From Ktedonobacteraceae bacterium (GTDB taxonomy: Bacteria; Chloroflexota; Ktedonobacteria; Ktedonobacterales; Ktedonobacteraceae), in NCBI GenBank assembly GCA_035653615.1, contig DASRBN010000044.1, positions 1-64,000 of the forward strand: a stretch of DNA of 64,000 bases, given 5' to 3'. Each line of letters begins with the position of its first letter. The first letter of the stretch is position 1. The notes under the pieces were generated by a model that saw nothing but the letters and a program-made list of their open reading frames with translations, did no database searches and was not told the origin of the DNA. Shown in pieces: positions 25,602 to 34,526 of the stretch. The translations under genes were made by a program, and so were the position numbers.

Positions 25602-28186
25602 GTATTCTACAACCCTGGCCTGAACACCAGAACCCCACCAGACGGGATCGAATCGCCAGTGCGCCTTATAATTTTGTGCCACTGCCTGAGAAAATCATAT
25701 CTGCCGTCGATAGTGCCAATGAACTTCCAGATCACAATAAGTACTACCGAAACCATCTCAGCGGCTACTTCGATGTGACACTGACGACCCGCTCGCCCCT
25801 CTACATTCGTGGGCCTATAGCGGCAAAAGATTTGCCCCGCCAGGAGGAGAAGGAGATAAAGGACAAACCTGAGTTCTTCTATACTCACGACGAACATACG
25901 CCGGTAATTCCCGGCAGCAGCCTGCGCGGCATGCTGCGCTCTGTACTCGAAATCGCCAGCTACAGCAAGATGCAGTGGGTCAGCGATAAGCAGTTATTCT
26001 TTCGTACAGTAGATGATTCAGCTATCGGCTCATACTATAACTATCGAATGGTCGAAGAGCTTGATACTGTTCATAGTACCGGACATCCACCTGCGCCTGC
26101 TTATCACGCTAGAGTCGAGGGCGGCTTTTTCCACATGCGTAAAGACGGAACCTACTTCATTGAGGAATGCACAGTTGCCCGTGTTGAGATAGAGGATCTC
26201 TTGCGACTATTTGGGAGATCGAATCGACGCGATTTGTACCAACTCGATGGCAGGAATCTGAATCCAAGTAATGAACGTAATCCCAATCAGACGCCAAGTT
26301 GGTCATATCAACATAAAGAAATATGGGCAGATATTGATAGGACCGAGAAGGATTACTTTTTCGCCGGACAATTCACAATAGACCACAATAATAGAAGGCA
26401 CATGCGCCATCCTGATCTTTACCTACGCTTCCGGCGTGCCAACAATCTTGCACAGGCTCAGACGCAAGGCAAAAAAGCTGGCAAGTTGGTCCTGACAGGA
26501 CACATGAACTATAAGCATCTGGCATTCCTTTTTGTTCCCAATAAGCAGCTTGGGTTACCAGTTACTACAATCGATGTACCCAACGATCCCGGTGAACAGA
26601 ACTCTAACAAGCGGCTAGTTGACCGCTTTCATGATGACGATCAGCTTACACAATGGCAGAAAAAAGCCTTCCCTGCCCATAGAAGGCCGTCAGGGCCGAA
26701 GGAAGATGGATACTTGCTTGATGGCGATCCAGTCTTCTTCCTATGCGACGAAAAACGTAATCTCATATTCTTTGGACGAGCCCAAATGTTCCGCTTGCCC
26801 TACACTCGTTCACCATTTAAACTGGTAGATCCGTCTCTTCATAGCATCAGGGATATCGATTATGCCGAAGCTCTATTCGGGTTTGTACGCAATCCGCAAC
26901 AGTTTGAAGAATCGAGAGTCCCTGTACCCAGGCAAGGCGAAAAAGGCCGCGCTTACGCAGGCCGCGTTACCATCACAAATGCTATACTCCAACCAGATCA
27001 AGAGAGTATCTGGCTAGCGGGAAACTTTAACCAGGATATTACACCTAAAATATTAGCAACACCAAAACCTACCGCATTCCAGCACTACCTTACGCAGCAA
27101 CATCCTGATGAGAAGAAAAGACTCGGTCACTATGATAGCAAGCCACCAGAGAGCGACAAGACTACTATTCGTGGTCATAAGCTCTACTGGCATCAAGGCC
27201 TGGATGCCGAAGACAGACTAAGACTTGAAGAGATCCGTGATGCTATCAAAGAACCGGATAAAGTTCCTCCAGATGATAAGCAGCATACGCACATGAAACC
27301 GCTGAAGCCTGGAGTTCAATTTTCCTTCCGTGTCTACTTCGAGAATCTGTCTGAGCAGGAACTTGGCGCTCTCTGCTGGACGCTTCATCCAAATGGAGAG
27401 CAGGGAAAGCGTTATTGCCACCATCTTGGTATGGGTAAACCGTTGGGGATGGGATCAGTGGAACTGCATGCCCACTTGCATATCATTGATCGTCCGTCGC
27501 GCTACAATACACTCTTTACCAGTAGCGGCCACAACTGGCAATCAGGTGAGGCATCGACAGTCGAGGACCTGGCTGATCGCGAAGTACTGGAGCGCCGAAC
27601 GCGGCCTTTCGAGAAACACCTGTTGGATGAACTGAATCCAGACCCACCTTGCGGACGACTGGCAGATATGCAACGTATCGCTATGCTGCTCAAGTTGCTC
27701 GAATGGCCAGGCTACCGTGCGGAAGAAGGCGATAGATATCTGGAAGCCGAGAATCGTCCAAATACCCGTTACATGAAGATTCAGCCTAATGAATATCGTG
27801 ATCGCCCAGTATTGCCCGATCCCAGGCTGTTCGACAATCAATACTTTGAGGGTAAATCACGCCCACAAGATACCCATGCTCCGGTCGCGCAACAGGTTCC
27901 GGCAGAGAAGGATGCATCTCAACCAGCTGTGTCATCTAAATTGATGGAAATAATGGAAGAATTTCCTATCGGCCGGGAACTGACCAATATGCTTCATTTT
28001 CCTCAAAACGAGCAGGGAGTTGAAGTCAGGTTCTGGGATCGGAACCCTAAACAGATTATTGGGTTTATCCCGAAGGCACTGATAGATCGTCCATTAGGTG
28101 ACAGAATATCAGTTGTTGTGACAGGACACCACCAGGAACCCAACGGTCGCTTAGTCGTCGAATTGAAGCTGCGGTCGAAGAAATAG
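25598..28186 (+). CDS. Large Cas7-like RAMP protein (TIGR03986 family)
   Basis: 862 aa; ATGA overlap with csx19. The RAMP opening YFDVTLTTRSPLYIRGP, then TPVIPGSSLRGMLRSVLEIAS (about 105-125) and the later glycine-rich HHLGMGKPLGMGSVELH match the TIGR03986 RAMP family of type III-D. The large middle part (about 200-480) is an insertion without a recognised fold. The C-terminal 90 residues after a low-complexity linker (about 765-790) form an S1/OB-like beta segment (FWDRNPKQIIGFIPKALIDR). It is the last gene of the effector operon. No separate Cas11-type small subunit is visible in the operon. Confidence 0.87.
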   Translation: MSILQPWPEHQNPTRRDRIASAPYNFVPLPEKIISAVDSANELPDHNKYYRNHLSGYFDVTLTTRSPLYIRGPIAAKDLPRQEEKEIKDKPEFFYTHDEHTPVIPGSSLRGMLRSVLEIASYSKMQWVSDKQLFFRTVDDSAIGSYYNYRMVEELDTVHSTGHPPAPAYHARVEGGFFHMRKDGTYFIEECTVARVEIEDLLRLFGRSNRRDLYQLDGRNLNPSNERNPNQTPSWSYQHKEIWADIDRTEKDYFFAGQFTIDHNNRRHMRHPDLYLRFRRANNLAQAQTQGKKAGKLVLTGHMNYKHLAFLFVPNKQLGLPVTTIDVPNDPGEQNSNKRLVDRFHDDDQLTQWQKKAFPAHRRPSGPKEDGYLLDGDPVFFLCDEKRNLIFFGRAQMFRLPYTRSPFKLVDPSLHSIRDIDYAEALFGFVRNPQQFEESRVPVPRQGEKGRAYAGRVTITNAILQPDQESIWLAGNFNQDITPKILATPKPTAFQHYLTQQHPDEKKRLGHYDSKPPESDKTTIRGHKLYWHQGLDAEDRLRLEEIRDAIKEPDKVPPDDKQHTHMKPLKPGVQFSFRVYFENLSEQELGALCWTLHPNGEQGKRYCHHLGMGKPLGMGSVELHAHLHIIDRPSRYNTLFTSSGHNWQSGEASTVEDLADREVLERRTRPFEKHLLDELNPDPPCGRLADMQRIAMLLKLLEWPGYRAEEGDRYLEAENRPNTRYMKIQPNEYRDRPVLPDPRLFDNQYFEGKSRPQDTHAPVAQQVPAEKDASQPAVSSKLMEIMEEFPIGRELTNMLHFPQNEQGVEVRFWDRNPKQIIGFIPKALIDRPLGDRISVVVTGHHQEPNGRLVVELKLRSKK

Positions 28187-28633
28187 TATACTTACTATCT
28201 GATTGATGAACACAGGAGATGAAATCATGAGAAAAAATGCGAAACTCTTCAAGTCCTGCATGCTATGTTTGCTCTCACGCTCATCGTTATCGCCTTCAAT
28301 TGCGCGTTGGAGGAGTAGAAGCCTATCCGCTGAGTAACAGCTGCAAATGGCAAGTCGTTAGTAGCCCAAACCCTGGAAGTGGAAGCCAATTGGTAGGAGT
28401 AGCGGTCATCTGAATTCTATCCCTGCTAATAGGTCCTGTTGAAGCTACGAGTTGGGCGGAGGAGGATGTAAGTTGAAGATGACCTGAATATGCTTCTTAC
28501 TGTCTTCCATGCGAGGTGGACGTGGATAAATCCAGACCGATTCCTGGCCCGGCCCCGGTTCAATGCGATCACGCTGGTTCATCTATCTGCCGTGCTTTCA
28601 CTTTTATATTAAATCCGCTTTCACGGGCTGCAA
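28187..28633. other. Gap after the type III operon
   Basis: 447 bp. The first half holds a decayed gene (28227-28413, listed separately). The second half (28414-28633) has no recognisable gene, repeat or terminator hairpin that I can see. Confidence 0.6.
28227..28413 (+). pseudogene. Decayed 5' end of a secreted protein gene
   Basis: An ATG at 28227 has AGGAG 8 nt upstream and encodes MRKNAKLFKS, a typical signal-peptide start. Two frame changes follow: the hydrophobic stretch FALTLIVIAFN is in a second frame and CKWQVVSSPNPGSGSQLVGV in a third before the stop at 28411. The last motif (W-x-VVSSPNPGS) is common at the start of secreted repeat proteins in Chloroflexota, so this is probably a remnant of one. 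The rest of the gene is missing. Confidence 0.55.
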
Positions 28634-29413
28634 TTACAACAACTGATCGGGGTCGATGCCCAGGGCACGCAGCCGCTCCGCATAGGCCTGTGCTTTGCGC
28701 GCCTCTGCTTCGGCTCTTCTGGCTTCCATCTCTGCCCGCTGGCGTTCTGCTTGCGCCCGCAGGTGCTCCATCCTTCGGGCCTCCGCTTCCACATCGGCCC
28801 GGAGTGCCTCGGCCTGCTCCCTAGTCAGACGCGGCTCTCCCCGGCTATTGTGCAGGCGCAGGTACTGCTCATCAGGCACCAGGTAGCTGTCCAGGCGCGG
28901 ACTCCACAACTGTCCCTGGTCATTGAGCGAAAGTGGCTCCATCAGACCGGTCGCGGGATCACGATGCCAGCCGAACAACCGCTGCCCCTCGCGCCGGCTC
29001 AATGACAGCATCGGGTCGTTAGGGTCGTAGGCATAGTATTCCTCTACACCCATGCGCGCATATTTCCAGACCTTTTCCCCAAGGTCTTTGGCCCAGGTTT
29101 CCTCTGAACCAATCACAAAGACCACCTGAGGAGCTGGCCCGTAGACACCAACCCGCCAGCTTTTCACGCGCCGGAACACGACTCCCTGAATCACGGCGAT
29201 ATCAGGCGCAATCGGGCGCTCATTTTTGTTGGGGGTTTGATAGAAATTCAGGTTCTCATAGATGGCACACAGTTGCCCGTGAAAGAGCCAGGTAAGGACC
29301 GCCATCAGGTAGTTGACCAGCAGGGCATGGTCGGCGGTTTCCCCCATCTCGTCCTCCTCGGTGGGGTGGGAATCGTAATAATACTCTACCTCGTCTTCAA
29401 TCTGCCTTGCCAT
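28634..29413 (-). CDS. Uma2-family (DUF820) restriction-endonuclease-like protein, degenerate site
   Basis: 259 aa; ATG with AAAGGA upstream. Uma2 proteins have a PD-(D/E)xK fold and are expanded in cyanobacteria and Chloroflexota; function is not established. The first acidic residue is kept (APDIAV, Asp71), but the second, expected as Glu in the V-F-E-I strand, is Val100 (VVFVIGSEETW). The paralogue at 59917-60669 has Glu100 there. A C-terminal Arg/Glu/Ala coiled coil (about 195-250) ends LGIDPDQL, as in the paralogue. This copy is probably inactive as a nuclease. Confidence 0.85.
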   Translation of the reverse strand: MARQIEDEVEYYYDSHPTEEDEMGETADHALLVNYLMAVLTWLFHGQLCAIYENLNFYQTPNKNERPIAPDIAVIQGVVFRRVKSWRVGVYGPAPQVVFVIGSEETWAKDLGEKVWKYARMGVEEYYAYDPNDPMLSLSRREGQRLFGWHRDPATGLMEPLSLNDQGQLWSPRLDSYLVPDEQYLRLHNSRGEPRLTREQAEALRADVEAEARRMEHLRAQAERQRAEMEARRAEAEARKAQAYAERLRALGIDPDQLL

Positions 29414-29704
29414 GAGTTCTTCCTTTCTTGAATGCAGGCCGCTACCAAGGTCTCTTCGTCCCCCAACCTTTTATCGTCTGTAGTGGCTTCCCTGGCTCCC
29501 TGGTAGGCCAGAAAAAGCTATTTCAATCTTATCACAGTCTTAGCGGAACAACAAGCAGAATCCTGGTAAATGCAAGGCCTCTACTGAATGAACCTGATGA
29601 TAATAGGACAATCAAAAGCCCATAGACAGGTAGAACTATTTCGGTCTATAATAGCTCTAGAACAGGCAGAGATACCTCTGACCGGCAGTATGAGGAGAGT
29701 CTAC

Positions 29705-30325
29705 ATGTTTAAGCTGATTCGTAACCTGCTCTTTACAGCGATCATTGTTGGGGGCGTGCTTTATTTTTTCACGCCGCGCCTCTTCGCCCAGGTGGGAAGT
29801 TCAGCGGTCAATGCGATCAACAACTCGACAACTACCGGGCTGGCACAATACCTTCCGAAAGATGTCAATGGGACAACTGACGCGCTACAGTTGAATCTCA
29901 GCGGCCTCGCATCACATTTCAGCTATTTCGTGACGATAGATACCGGCAAATGCGGTGGCTCTCCTATGTTCAACCTGGGGAAATACAGTTCCGACAGCAA
30001 CGGCAACCTCGATACCCTGCTCTCCACCACAAACCTGGATACCTCGCATACCCTCTACATCGATATCCACCAGGGCAACTCTGCTAGCGGAACAACCGTT
30101 GCCTGCGGCCAGTTACAAATAAACAAAAATAGCGTAACCAGCCTTAACCTGACCGGCAACAGCTCTACAAATACGAACCTGACCCCTTTAAATGGACAGA
30201 ATACCGGCCAGAGTTCGAGCACCTCGGCGCCCGCGGGCATTCCTCAAGGCGGCTTCCCTAATACAGGCGTGGCCCCGGCAGGCAGCAATTCGTATGATAA
30301 CTACAGCTACCCGCGCAAATACTAG
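29705..30325 (+). CDS. Secreted or anchored protein of unknown function
   Basis: 206 aa from the ATG at 29705 (GAGGAG about 7 nt upstream); the open frame begins at 29588. A hydrophobic N-terminal segment (LLFTAIIVGGVLYFFT) is a signal peptide or anchor. The middle (DALQLNLSGLASHFSYFVTIDTGKCGG, with two Cys) looks like a small beta-sandwich resembling CHRD-type repeats. The C-terminal third is Ser/Thr/Asn/Gly-rich and contains GFPNTG near the end without a following membrane segment, so it is not a standard sortase signal. The stop overlaps the stop of the convergent methyltransferase gene by 3 bp. Confidence 0.65.
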   Translation: MFKLIRNLLFTAIIVGGVLYFFTPRLFAQVGSSAVNAINNSTTTGLAQYLPKDVNGTTDALQLNLSGLASHFSYFVTIDTGKCGGSPMFNLGKYSSDSNGNLDTLLSTTNLDTSHTLYIDIHQGNSASGTTVACGQLQINKNSVTSLNLTGNSSTNTNLTPLNGQNTGQSSSTSAPAGIPQGGFPNTGVAPAGSNSYDNYSYPRKY

Positions 30326-31425
30326 CGGCGCAGGATCAACACCTTGAAATTTCCCATGCCGTTGGGGTCGGTCAGAAGTAGGACGCCCTGCCGCACGTTA
30401 TACCATTTCAGCAGCGCCACCTGTCCCCGGTCGCTGGCACGCGCCGTATCGGCCTCCGCGAATTCCTGCTGCCGGAGCCGCTCCAGTTCCTCACGAATAC
30501 CCAGTCCCTCCAGCCATTCACGCTGCGTCGTAAATTTGCTGACACGCAGGCCATGTCGCCTCGCCTCCTGAATAAGCGCGCTGAAATTGACATGCGCCGT
30601 AATATCCTGCGCCCCCGGACGCGCCAGCGGCCACCCGGTCATTTGATGCTGGTAGTAGCAGTTCAGCGTGCCATGCCATCTATGGCGCGTATAGAGGTCA
30701 GGAGCCTTCTCACCGTAGTCGATGGTCAGAATAAAGCCCTTACGCACTCGTCGCGCCACGCGCTCCACCCAGCGCAGCGCATCCAGATTGATCTCCGCAC
30801 GCCATCCATCGCCATACGTCCGCCAGGGAATCTTATATGTATCCAGGTACGCGGCGACCTCTGGCGTTTCCGGCTCGCTCAAAACCTCGCACAAGCGCCC
30901 ATTTTGCTCATCCACGTACACCTCATACAGCTGCCCATCGCGCACCTCAACAACATGCACGGGAAAAGCATCGATCAACTCGTTCGAGAGCAGGACGGAA
31001 GGCGACGAGGATTCACCAGCATCTGTCGCTTCACTAAGCACATCCTGTCCCACTCGAATATCCTCTACCCGGTAATCAAGTACTTTGGAGAAATCAGGAG
31101 CCTCTCTTTCCGCCCAGGCCCGCACACCATCCGCCAGTTTCCCTCGCCCGGCTCCCTCTTCAACTACAAGAAATGGAACTGGCTTTTTCAGTTTCTCCCA
31201 CATGGCATACAGCTGGCGACCCATGCAATTGGCGAAGAACGTAGAGACATCCGTGCTGGTGAAATAATCGCCCTCCCAGCCCATCTTTGCCGCACCGCTG
31301 ACATAGTAACCGTAGCCCGGCTCGTACAGGGCCATGCGCATATATTCGGAGAAAGGAATCGGCCCTTCGCGTCGAATACGCTCGACGATCAATTGCTTGA
31401 GGGGATTGCGAGTTTGACTACCCAT
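30322..31425 (-). CDS. MidA/NDUFAF7-type SAM-dependent methyltransferase
   Basis: 367 aa. PF02636-type protein: PFSEYMRMALYEPGYGYYVSG, GDYFTSTDVSTFFANCMGRQL, VVEEGAGRGKLADGV (the SAM-binding loop, E-x-G-x-G-x-G) and LLSNELIDAFPVHVVE are all diagnostic. The human homologue methylates an arginine of respiratory complex I; the bacterial substrate is not known. The ATG at 31425 lies inside the last codons of holA (overlap 8 bp), so the two are translationally coupled. Confidence 0.88.
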   Translation of the reverse strand: MGSQTRNPLKQLIVERIRREGPIPFSEYMRMALYEPGYGYYVSGAAKMGWEGDYFTSTDVSTFFANCMGRQLYAMWEKLKKPVPFLVVEEGAGRGKLADGVRAWAEREAPDFSKVLDYRVEDIRVGQDVLSEATDAGESSSPSVLLSNELIDAFPVHVVEVRDGQLYEVYVDEQNGRLCEVLSEPETPEVAAYLDTYKIPWRTYGDGWRAEINLDALRWVERVARRVRKGFILTIDYGEKAPDLYTRHRWHGTLNCYYQHQMTGWPLARPGAQDITAHVNFSALIQEARRHGLRVSKFTTQREWLEGLGIREELERLRQQEFAEADTARASDRGQVALLKWYNVRQGVLLLTDPNGMGNFKVLILRR

Positions 31426-32524
31426 TGCCAAAATTCACCACCAGCAAATCCAGCGCCATATCCGGCGTCATGCGGCTGCGTTTCAGAGCGGCATCCGTCG
31501 CCAGCAACTGGCGATAGACCGCTTCCAGTTGCTGCGTGCTGAACTTCCCGATCTGGCGCGCGGCTTTCTCGGCCACGAATGGTGCCATGCCCGTAGCTGC
31601 GACGATCTGTGAGACACGCAGCCCCTCACCCACCAGTTCTTTCACCAGCAGCAAGCTCCGTACCTGAGAAGTGATAGTGCTGATCAGGCGCAGCGGTGGC
31701 TCTCCGTCGGCCAGCAGGTTGTGCAGCAGGTCGAGGGCCTTCTTGCGATTGCGTTCCGCCAGGGCATCGGTCAGATCAAACACGCGCGCCTCCTGCACCT
31801 GTGGCGAGAGCTTACGCACATCCTCAACATCGATAATGCCCTTGCTACCAACGTAGGTCGCCAGCTTGTCTAGCTCGTTTGCCAGCATGCGCAGCTGGTT
31901 GCCGGTATAATCCGCCAGCATGGAAGCAGCCTCTGGTGTAATCTTCACACCGATGCTTTTGGCGCGATTCTCAATCCAGGTTTTCACGGCAGTGCCTTTA
32001 GGGAGCGTATACTGCAATACCTTGCCATGTTCCTGCGCCACTTTAAGTAACGCGTTGCTGGCGCTAAGCTCCTCATCGACCACAACGATCAACACAGTGC
32101 TATCGGGCATCTGAGGAATATATTCGGCCAGGCCCTTCTCAAAACCTGCCCGCGATTCCATGCTGCTTTTCGCACTTTTCTTGCCTTTTTTGGATTTGCC
32201 GCCTTTCTCGGGTACTGGCCGATCAATCGGCGCTGGGCGCGATGAATCGGCCCCTACGGATGCTTCAGCTGCCGGCATTGCGGCCTCGCTCTCAGCAGAT
32301 GGGGCCGCGTCTTCGCCGCGTCGTTTTTTAGGCAGACCCATTACAACCACCAGGCGCTGGTCGGTGAGAAAGGGCAGGGTACTACAAGTAGCGGTGATGG
32401 TCTTCAGATCGACCTCACCGCCAACATAAGTATTCTGGTTATATTCGAAATTCCCCTGCTGGCGCAGCTTCTTCAGTTGTTCGCGGCAGGTGAACTCGTC
32501 ATTGCCGTGTAAGAGATAGAACAT
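31418..32524 (-). CDS. holA: DNA polymerase III delta subunit
   Basis: 368 aa; clamp-loader delta subunit. Seen: MFYLLHGNDEFTCREQLKKL, LPFLTDQRLVVVMGLPK, YIPQMPDSTVLIVVVDE, ADYTGNQLRMLANELDKLATYV and LLLVKELVGEGLRVSQI, the usual delta order. Between VMGLPKK and FEKGLAEYIPQ lies a low-complexity insertion (about 80-125) rich in Ala, Lys and Ser. Part of it (VGADSSRPAPIDRPV) is encoded by a complete type-B dispersed repeat at 32217-32257, so a mobile repeat has been tolerated in frame in an essential gene. Confidence 0.92.
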   Translation of the reverse strand: MFYLLHGNDEFTCREQLKKLRQQGNFEYNQNTYVGGEVDLKTITATCSTLPFLTDQRLVVVMGLPKKRRGEDAAPSAESEAAMPAAEASVGADSSRPAPIDRPVPEKGGKSKKGKKSAKSSMESRAGFEKGLAEYIPQMPDSTVLIVVVDEELSASNALLKVAQEHGKVLQYTLPKGTAVKTWIENRAKSIGVKITPEAASMLADYTGNQLRMLANELDKLATYVGSKGIIDVEDVRKLSPQVQEARVFDLTDALAERNRKKALDLLHNLLADGEPPLRLISTITSQVRSLLLVKELVGEGLRVSQIVAATGMAPFVAEKAARQIGKFSTQQLEAVYRQLLATDAALKRSRMTPDMALDLLVVNFGNG

Positions 32525-32548
32525 GGTTGAGAATATGAAGTCTATACG

Positions 32549-32914
32549 TTATTCGTGGGCAGTAGAAGGCGATCTGAGATAATCGCGCTTGCTCATACGC
32601 GCCACGATCAGATCCGAAATAATTCCCCCGGACAAGCCGCCTACCGAACACAAGAACAATGAACCGAAGAACGTCGAGCCGGGTGAGGCTCCAGGCAAAG
32701 TAGTACTATAGATCAGCGTGCCAACCCACCCCAGAATGACGACAAACGCCAGGAACGCGCCGATAAATGCGCCTACAACAACCGCGAGACGATTTTTAAC
32801 GCTGCTCATCCAGAATGCCAGGAAGAGCGCGACCGGTAAAGCGAGAATAAAACCAAAGAGATCTCCCCAAAAAATACCTTGTGGGTCAATAATTTGCAGA
32901 GCGGGACCACCCAT
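32549..32914 (-). CDS. Small membrane protein of unknown function
   Basis: 121 aa from the ATG at 32914 (AGGAGG 7 nt upstream). Three to four hydrophobic segments are evident (LFGFILALPVALFLAFWM, LAVVVGAFIGAFLAFVVILGW and FFGSLFLCSVGGLSGGIIS) with a positive C-terminus (ARMSKRDYLRS). I do not recognise a family. It is followed by holA, 24 bp away, on the same strand. Confidence 0.65.
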   Translation of the reverse strand: MGGPALQIIDPQGIFWGDLFGFILALPVALFLAFWMSSVKNRLAVVVGAFIGAFLAFVVILGWVGTLIYSTTLPGASPGSTFFGSLFLCSVGGLSGGIISDLIVARMSKRDYLRSPSTAHE

Positions 32915-33031
32915 ACTATTTCCTCCTGAAAGAAATGGATTTGTTATTTCAAGCTCTATAGTGATTATACGGTAGTGGAAAGATTGTGACAAGCCGAGGG
33001 TCAACAAGACTGGCGGGTAAGGTCTGCTATC

Positions 33032-33391
33032 TCATTGGGAAGAGATACGATATTCATTTGGGTTTTCTGGATTCATCTTAAAGAAAATCTCTTCACCTAC
33101 TTTGAAAGCGAAAAAATCAGGCACCTTGACTCTAAATGTATATGTACGTTGCGTTTGTAGGTCTTGCCCTTGTGCGTAAAGGTAGTTTTCATATTTCCAC
33201 CTGGAGAAGGTACTTGCTACACCACCTGTTTGCGTGACAAGCCGTGATTCCCTCTTAATATCGGTTACTCGTGCCAGGATGAGGATTCCATACTTCTCCA
33301 CACGCCTGTATTTGTAGTATCCAGAGATGAGACGTACAAGAAATAGGATAATCAAACCTGATAATATCAATATTCCTAATGGCTCTTCCAT
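33032..33391 (-). CDS. DUF3592-like single-pass membrane protein
   Basis: 119 aa. An N-terminal membrane helix (GILILSGLIILFLVRLISG) is followed by a soluble beta-rich domain: ILARVTDIKRESRLVTQTGG, YTFRVKVPDFFAFKVGEEIFFKMNPENPNEYRI. The pattern of a tail reading VGE...V.YNP.NPxxY resembles DUF3592 proteins. Function unknown. Confidence 0.6.
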   Translation of the reverse strand: MEEPLGILILSGLIILFLVRLISGYYKYRRVEKYGILILARVTDIKRESRLVTQTGGVASTFSRWKYENYLYAQGQDLQTQRTYTFRVKVPDFFAFKVGEEIFFKMNPENPNEYRISSQ

Positions 33392-33421
33392 AACTTTCTC
33401 CCGGTATCACTTAACACCTAA

Positions 33422-33904
33422 CTAAAAATAACAACACGGATCTTGTCGAATACTTTGTTCCCGTATTGTTTGTATATACTCCTCAAACCGTACATCTTTT
33501 ATTTTTCCTTTTTTCGATACATGAGGGTTCATTATCTTCACAAGCGTATGCATAAATGGCATGTATAGGACTAGTAAGAGTAAGGAACTGACAATGGGTA
33601 GGAGTATCCAGGAAGGCCAGGTCAGAGGTGTCGTAAAATAACCTGTCAACGTGATATCAAACCCGGTGCTTTGCCGGTACCAGGCAGATATGCTGATAAG
33701 CCAGATTGATATAAGGAGGGACCAATACATGACCTTTGAATTCCGAAAGCTGAAGCAGAAAAGCAGAAGCCCAATAGTAAGTGGTGTAAGCGGCCACTGA
33801 ATTAACGAGATGTAAGCGCCATTGAGATCCCAATTCCAACCCTGCAGGAGTTGGAAGGCTTGAGAGCCACCAATATACAAGAAAATGCAGGCAACGATGC
33901 GCAC
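33422..33904 (-). CDS. Multi-pass membrane protein of unknown function
   Basis: 160 aa with four or five hydrophobic segments (for example PLTPLTIGLLLFCF, YWSLLISIWLISISAWY and ILLPIVSSLLLLVLYMPF) and a charged cytoplasmic tail. No family recognised. It is 30 bp from the DUF3592-like gene and probably co-transcribed. Bases 33905-34160 to its right have no gene. Confidence 0.55.
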   Translation of the reverse strand: MRIVACIFLYIGGSQAFQLLQGWNWDLNGAYISLIQWPLTPLTIGLLLFCFSFRNSKVMYWSLLISIWLISISAWYRQSTGFDITLTGYFTTPLTWPSWILLPIVSSLLLLVLYMPFMHTLVKIMNPHVSKKGKIKDVRFEEYIQTIREQSIRQDPCCYF

Positions 33905-34229
33905 AATCCATTTGAGGGGAGCTGCAATATTCGTCAGCCAGGGATGCTCCTTTCTACTGAAATGACTCCTAGTTGCTCATCCTAAGGCGGAAGCATTGGT
34001 CATTTCTGTATTGATCAAATGAAATCACCTAGCGTGCAATACTTCTATTATAGCATAACGCAGAAAATTTTTCACAAAACTTTGATGCTCTATCTTTGCC
34101 CTTTTGGAAGGCCGCCTCAAGCGGCCAAGAGCTCAAACAAGGAGTCAAGGTGAAAAAAACTGATCCTACCCCGAATTTGTGGAGGAGTGAAAGCTTCGAG
34201 TATACTACTCGCAAAGGAGGAAAAGGATC

Positions 34230-34526
34230 ATGGGAAAAGTTCAGAAGACGTATTCGGTTGAGTTTAAGCGCAAAGCGGTGCGATTGGCGCAGACGAGCGG
34301 CAAGCCAATCGCGCACGTGGCCCGCGAGTTGGGCATCTCGGATACTTCGATCCATCAATGGCGCAAGGAACTGGGGGCACATGGCGAGCAAGCCTTCCCA
34401 GGCAGCGGACATCAAACCGCCCAGGAAGAAGAAGTCCGTCGTCTCAAGCGCGAACTGGAAGTCGTCAAGCAGGAGCGCGATATCCTAAAAAAAGCGCTGG
34501 GCATCTTCTCGCGCGGCCCGCAATGA
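34230..34526 (+). CDS. IS3-family transposase OrfA
   Basis: 98 aa. HTH of the transposase_8 type (YSVEFKRKAVRLAQTSG, then VARELGISDTSIHQWRKEL) followed by a leucine-zipper-like helix (EEEVRRLKRELEVVKQERDILKKALGIF). A run of seven A at 34486-34492 (CTA AAA AAA G) near the end is a plausible -1 slippery site; the OrfB frame is -1 relative to OrfA and open upstream of it, so an OrfAB fusion transposase can be made. The strong GGAGGAAAAGG ribosome site precedes the ATG. Confidence 0.93.
   Translation: MGKVQKTYSVEFKRKAVRLAQTSGKPIAHVARELGISDTSIHQWRKELGAHGEQAFPGSGHQTAQEEEVRRLKRELEVVKQERDILKKALGIFSRGPQ

Noticed and set aside
29705-30325. LPxTG-type sortase signal (GFPNTG) in the secreted protein
   Set aside because: The motif is near the C-terminus but lacks the following hydrophobic helix, so sorting is not supported.
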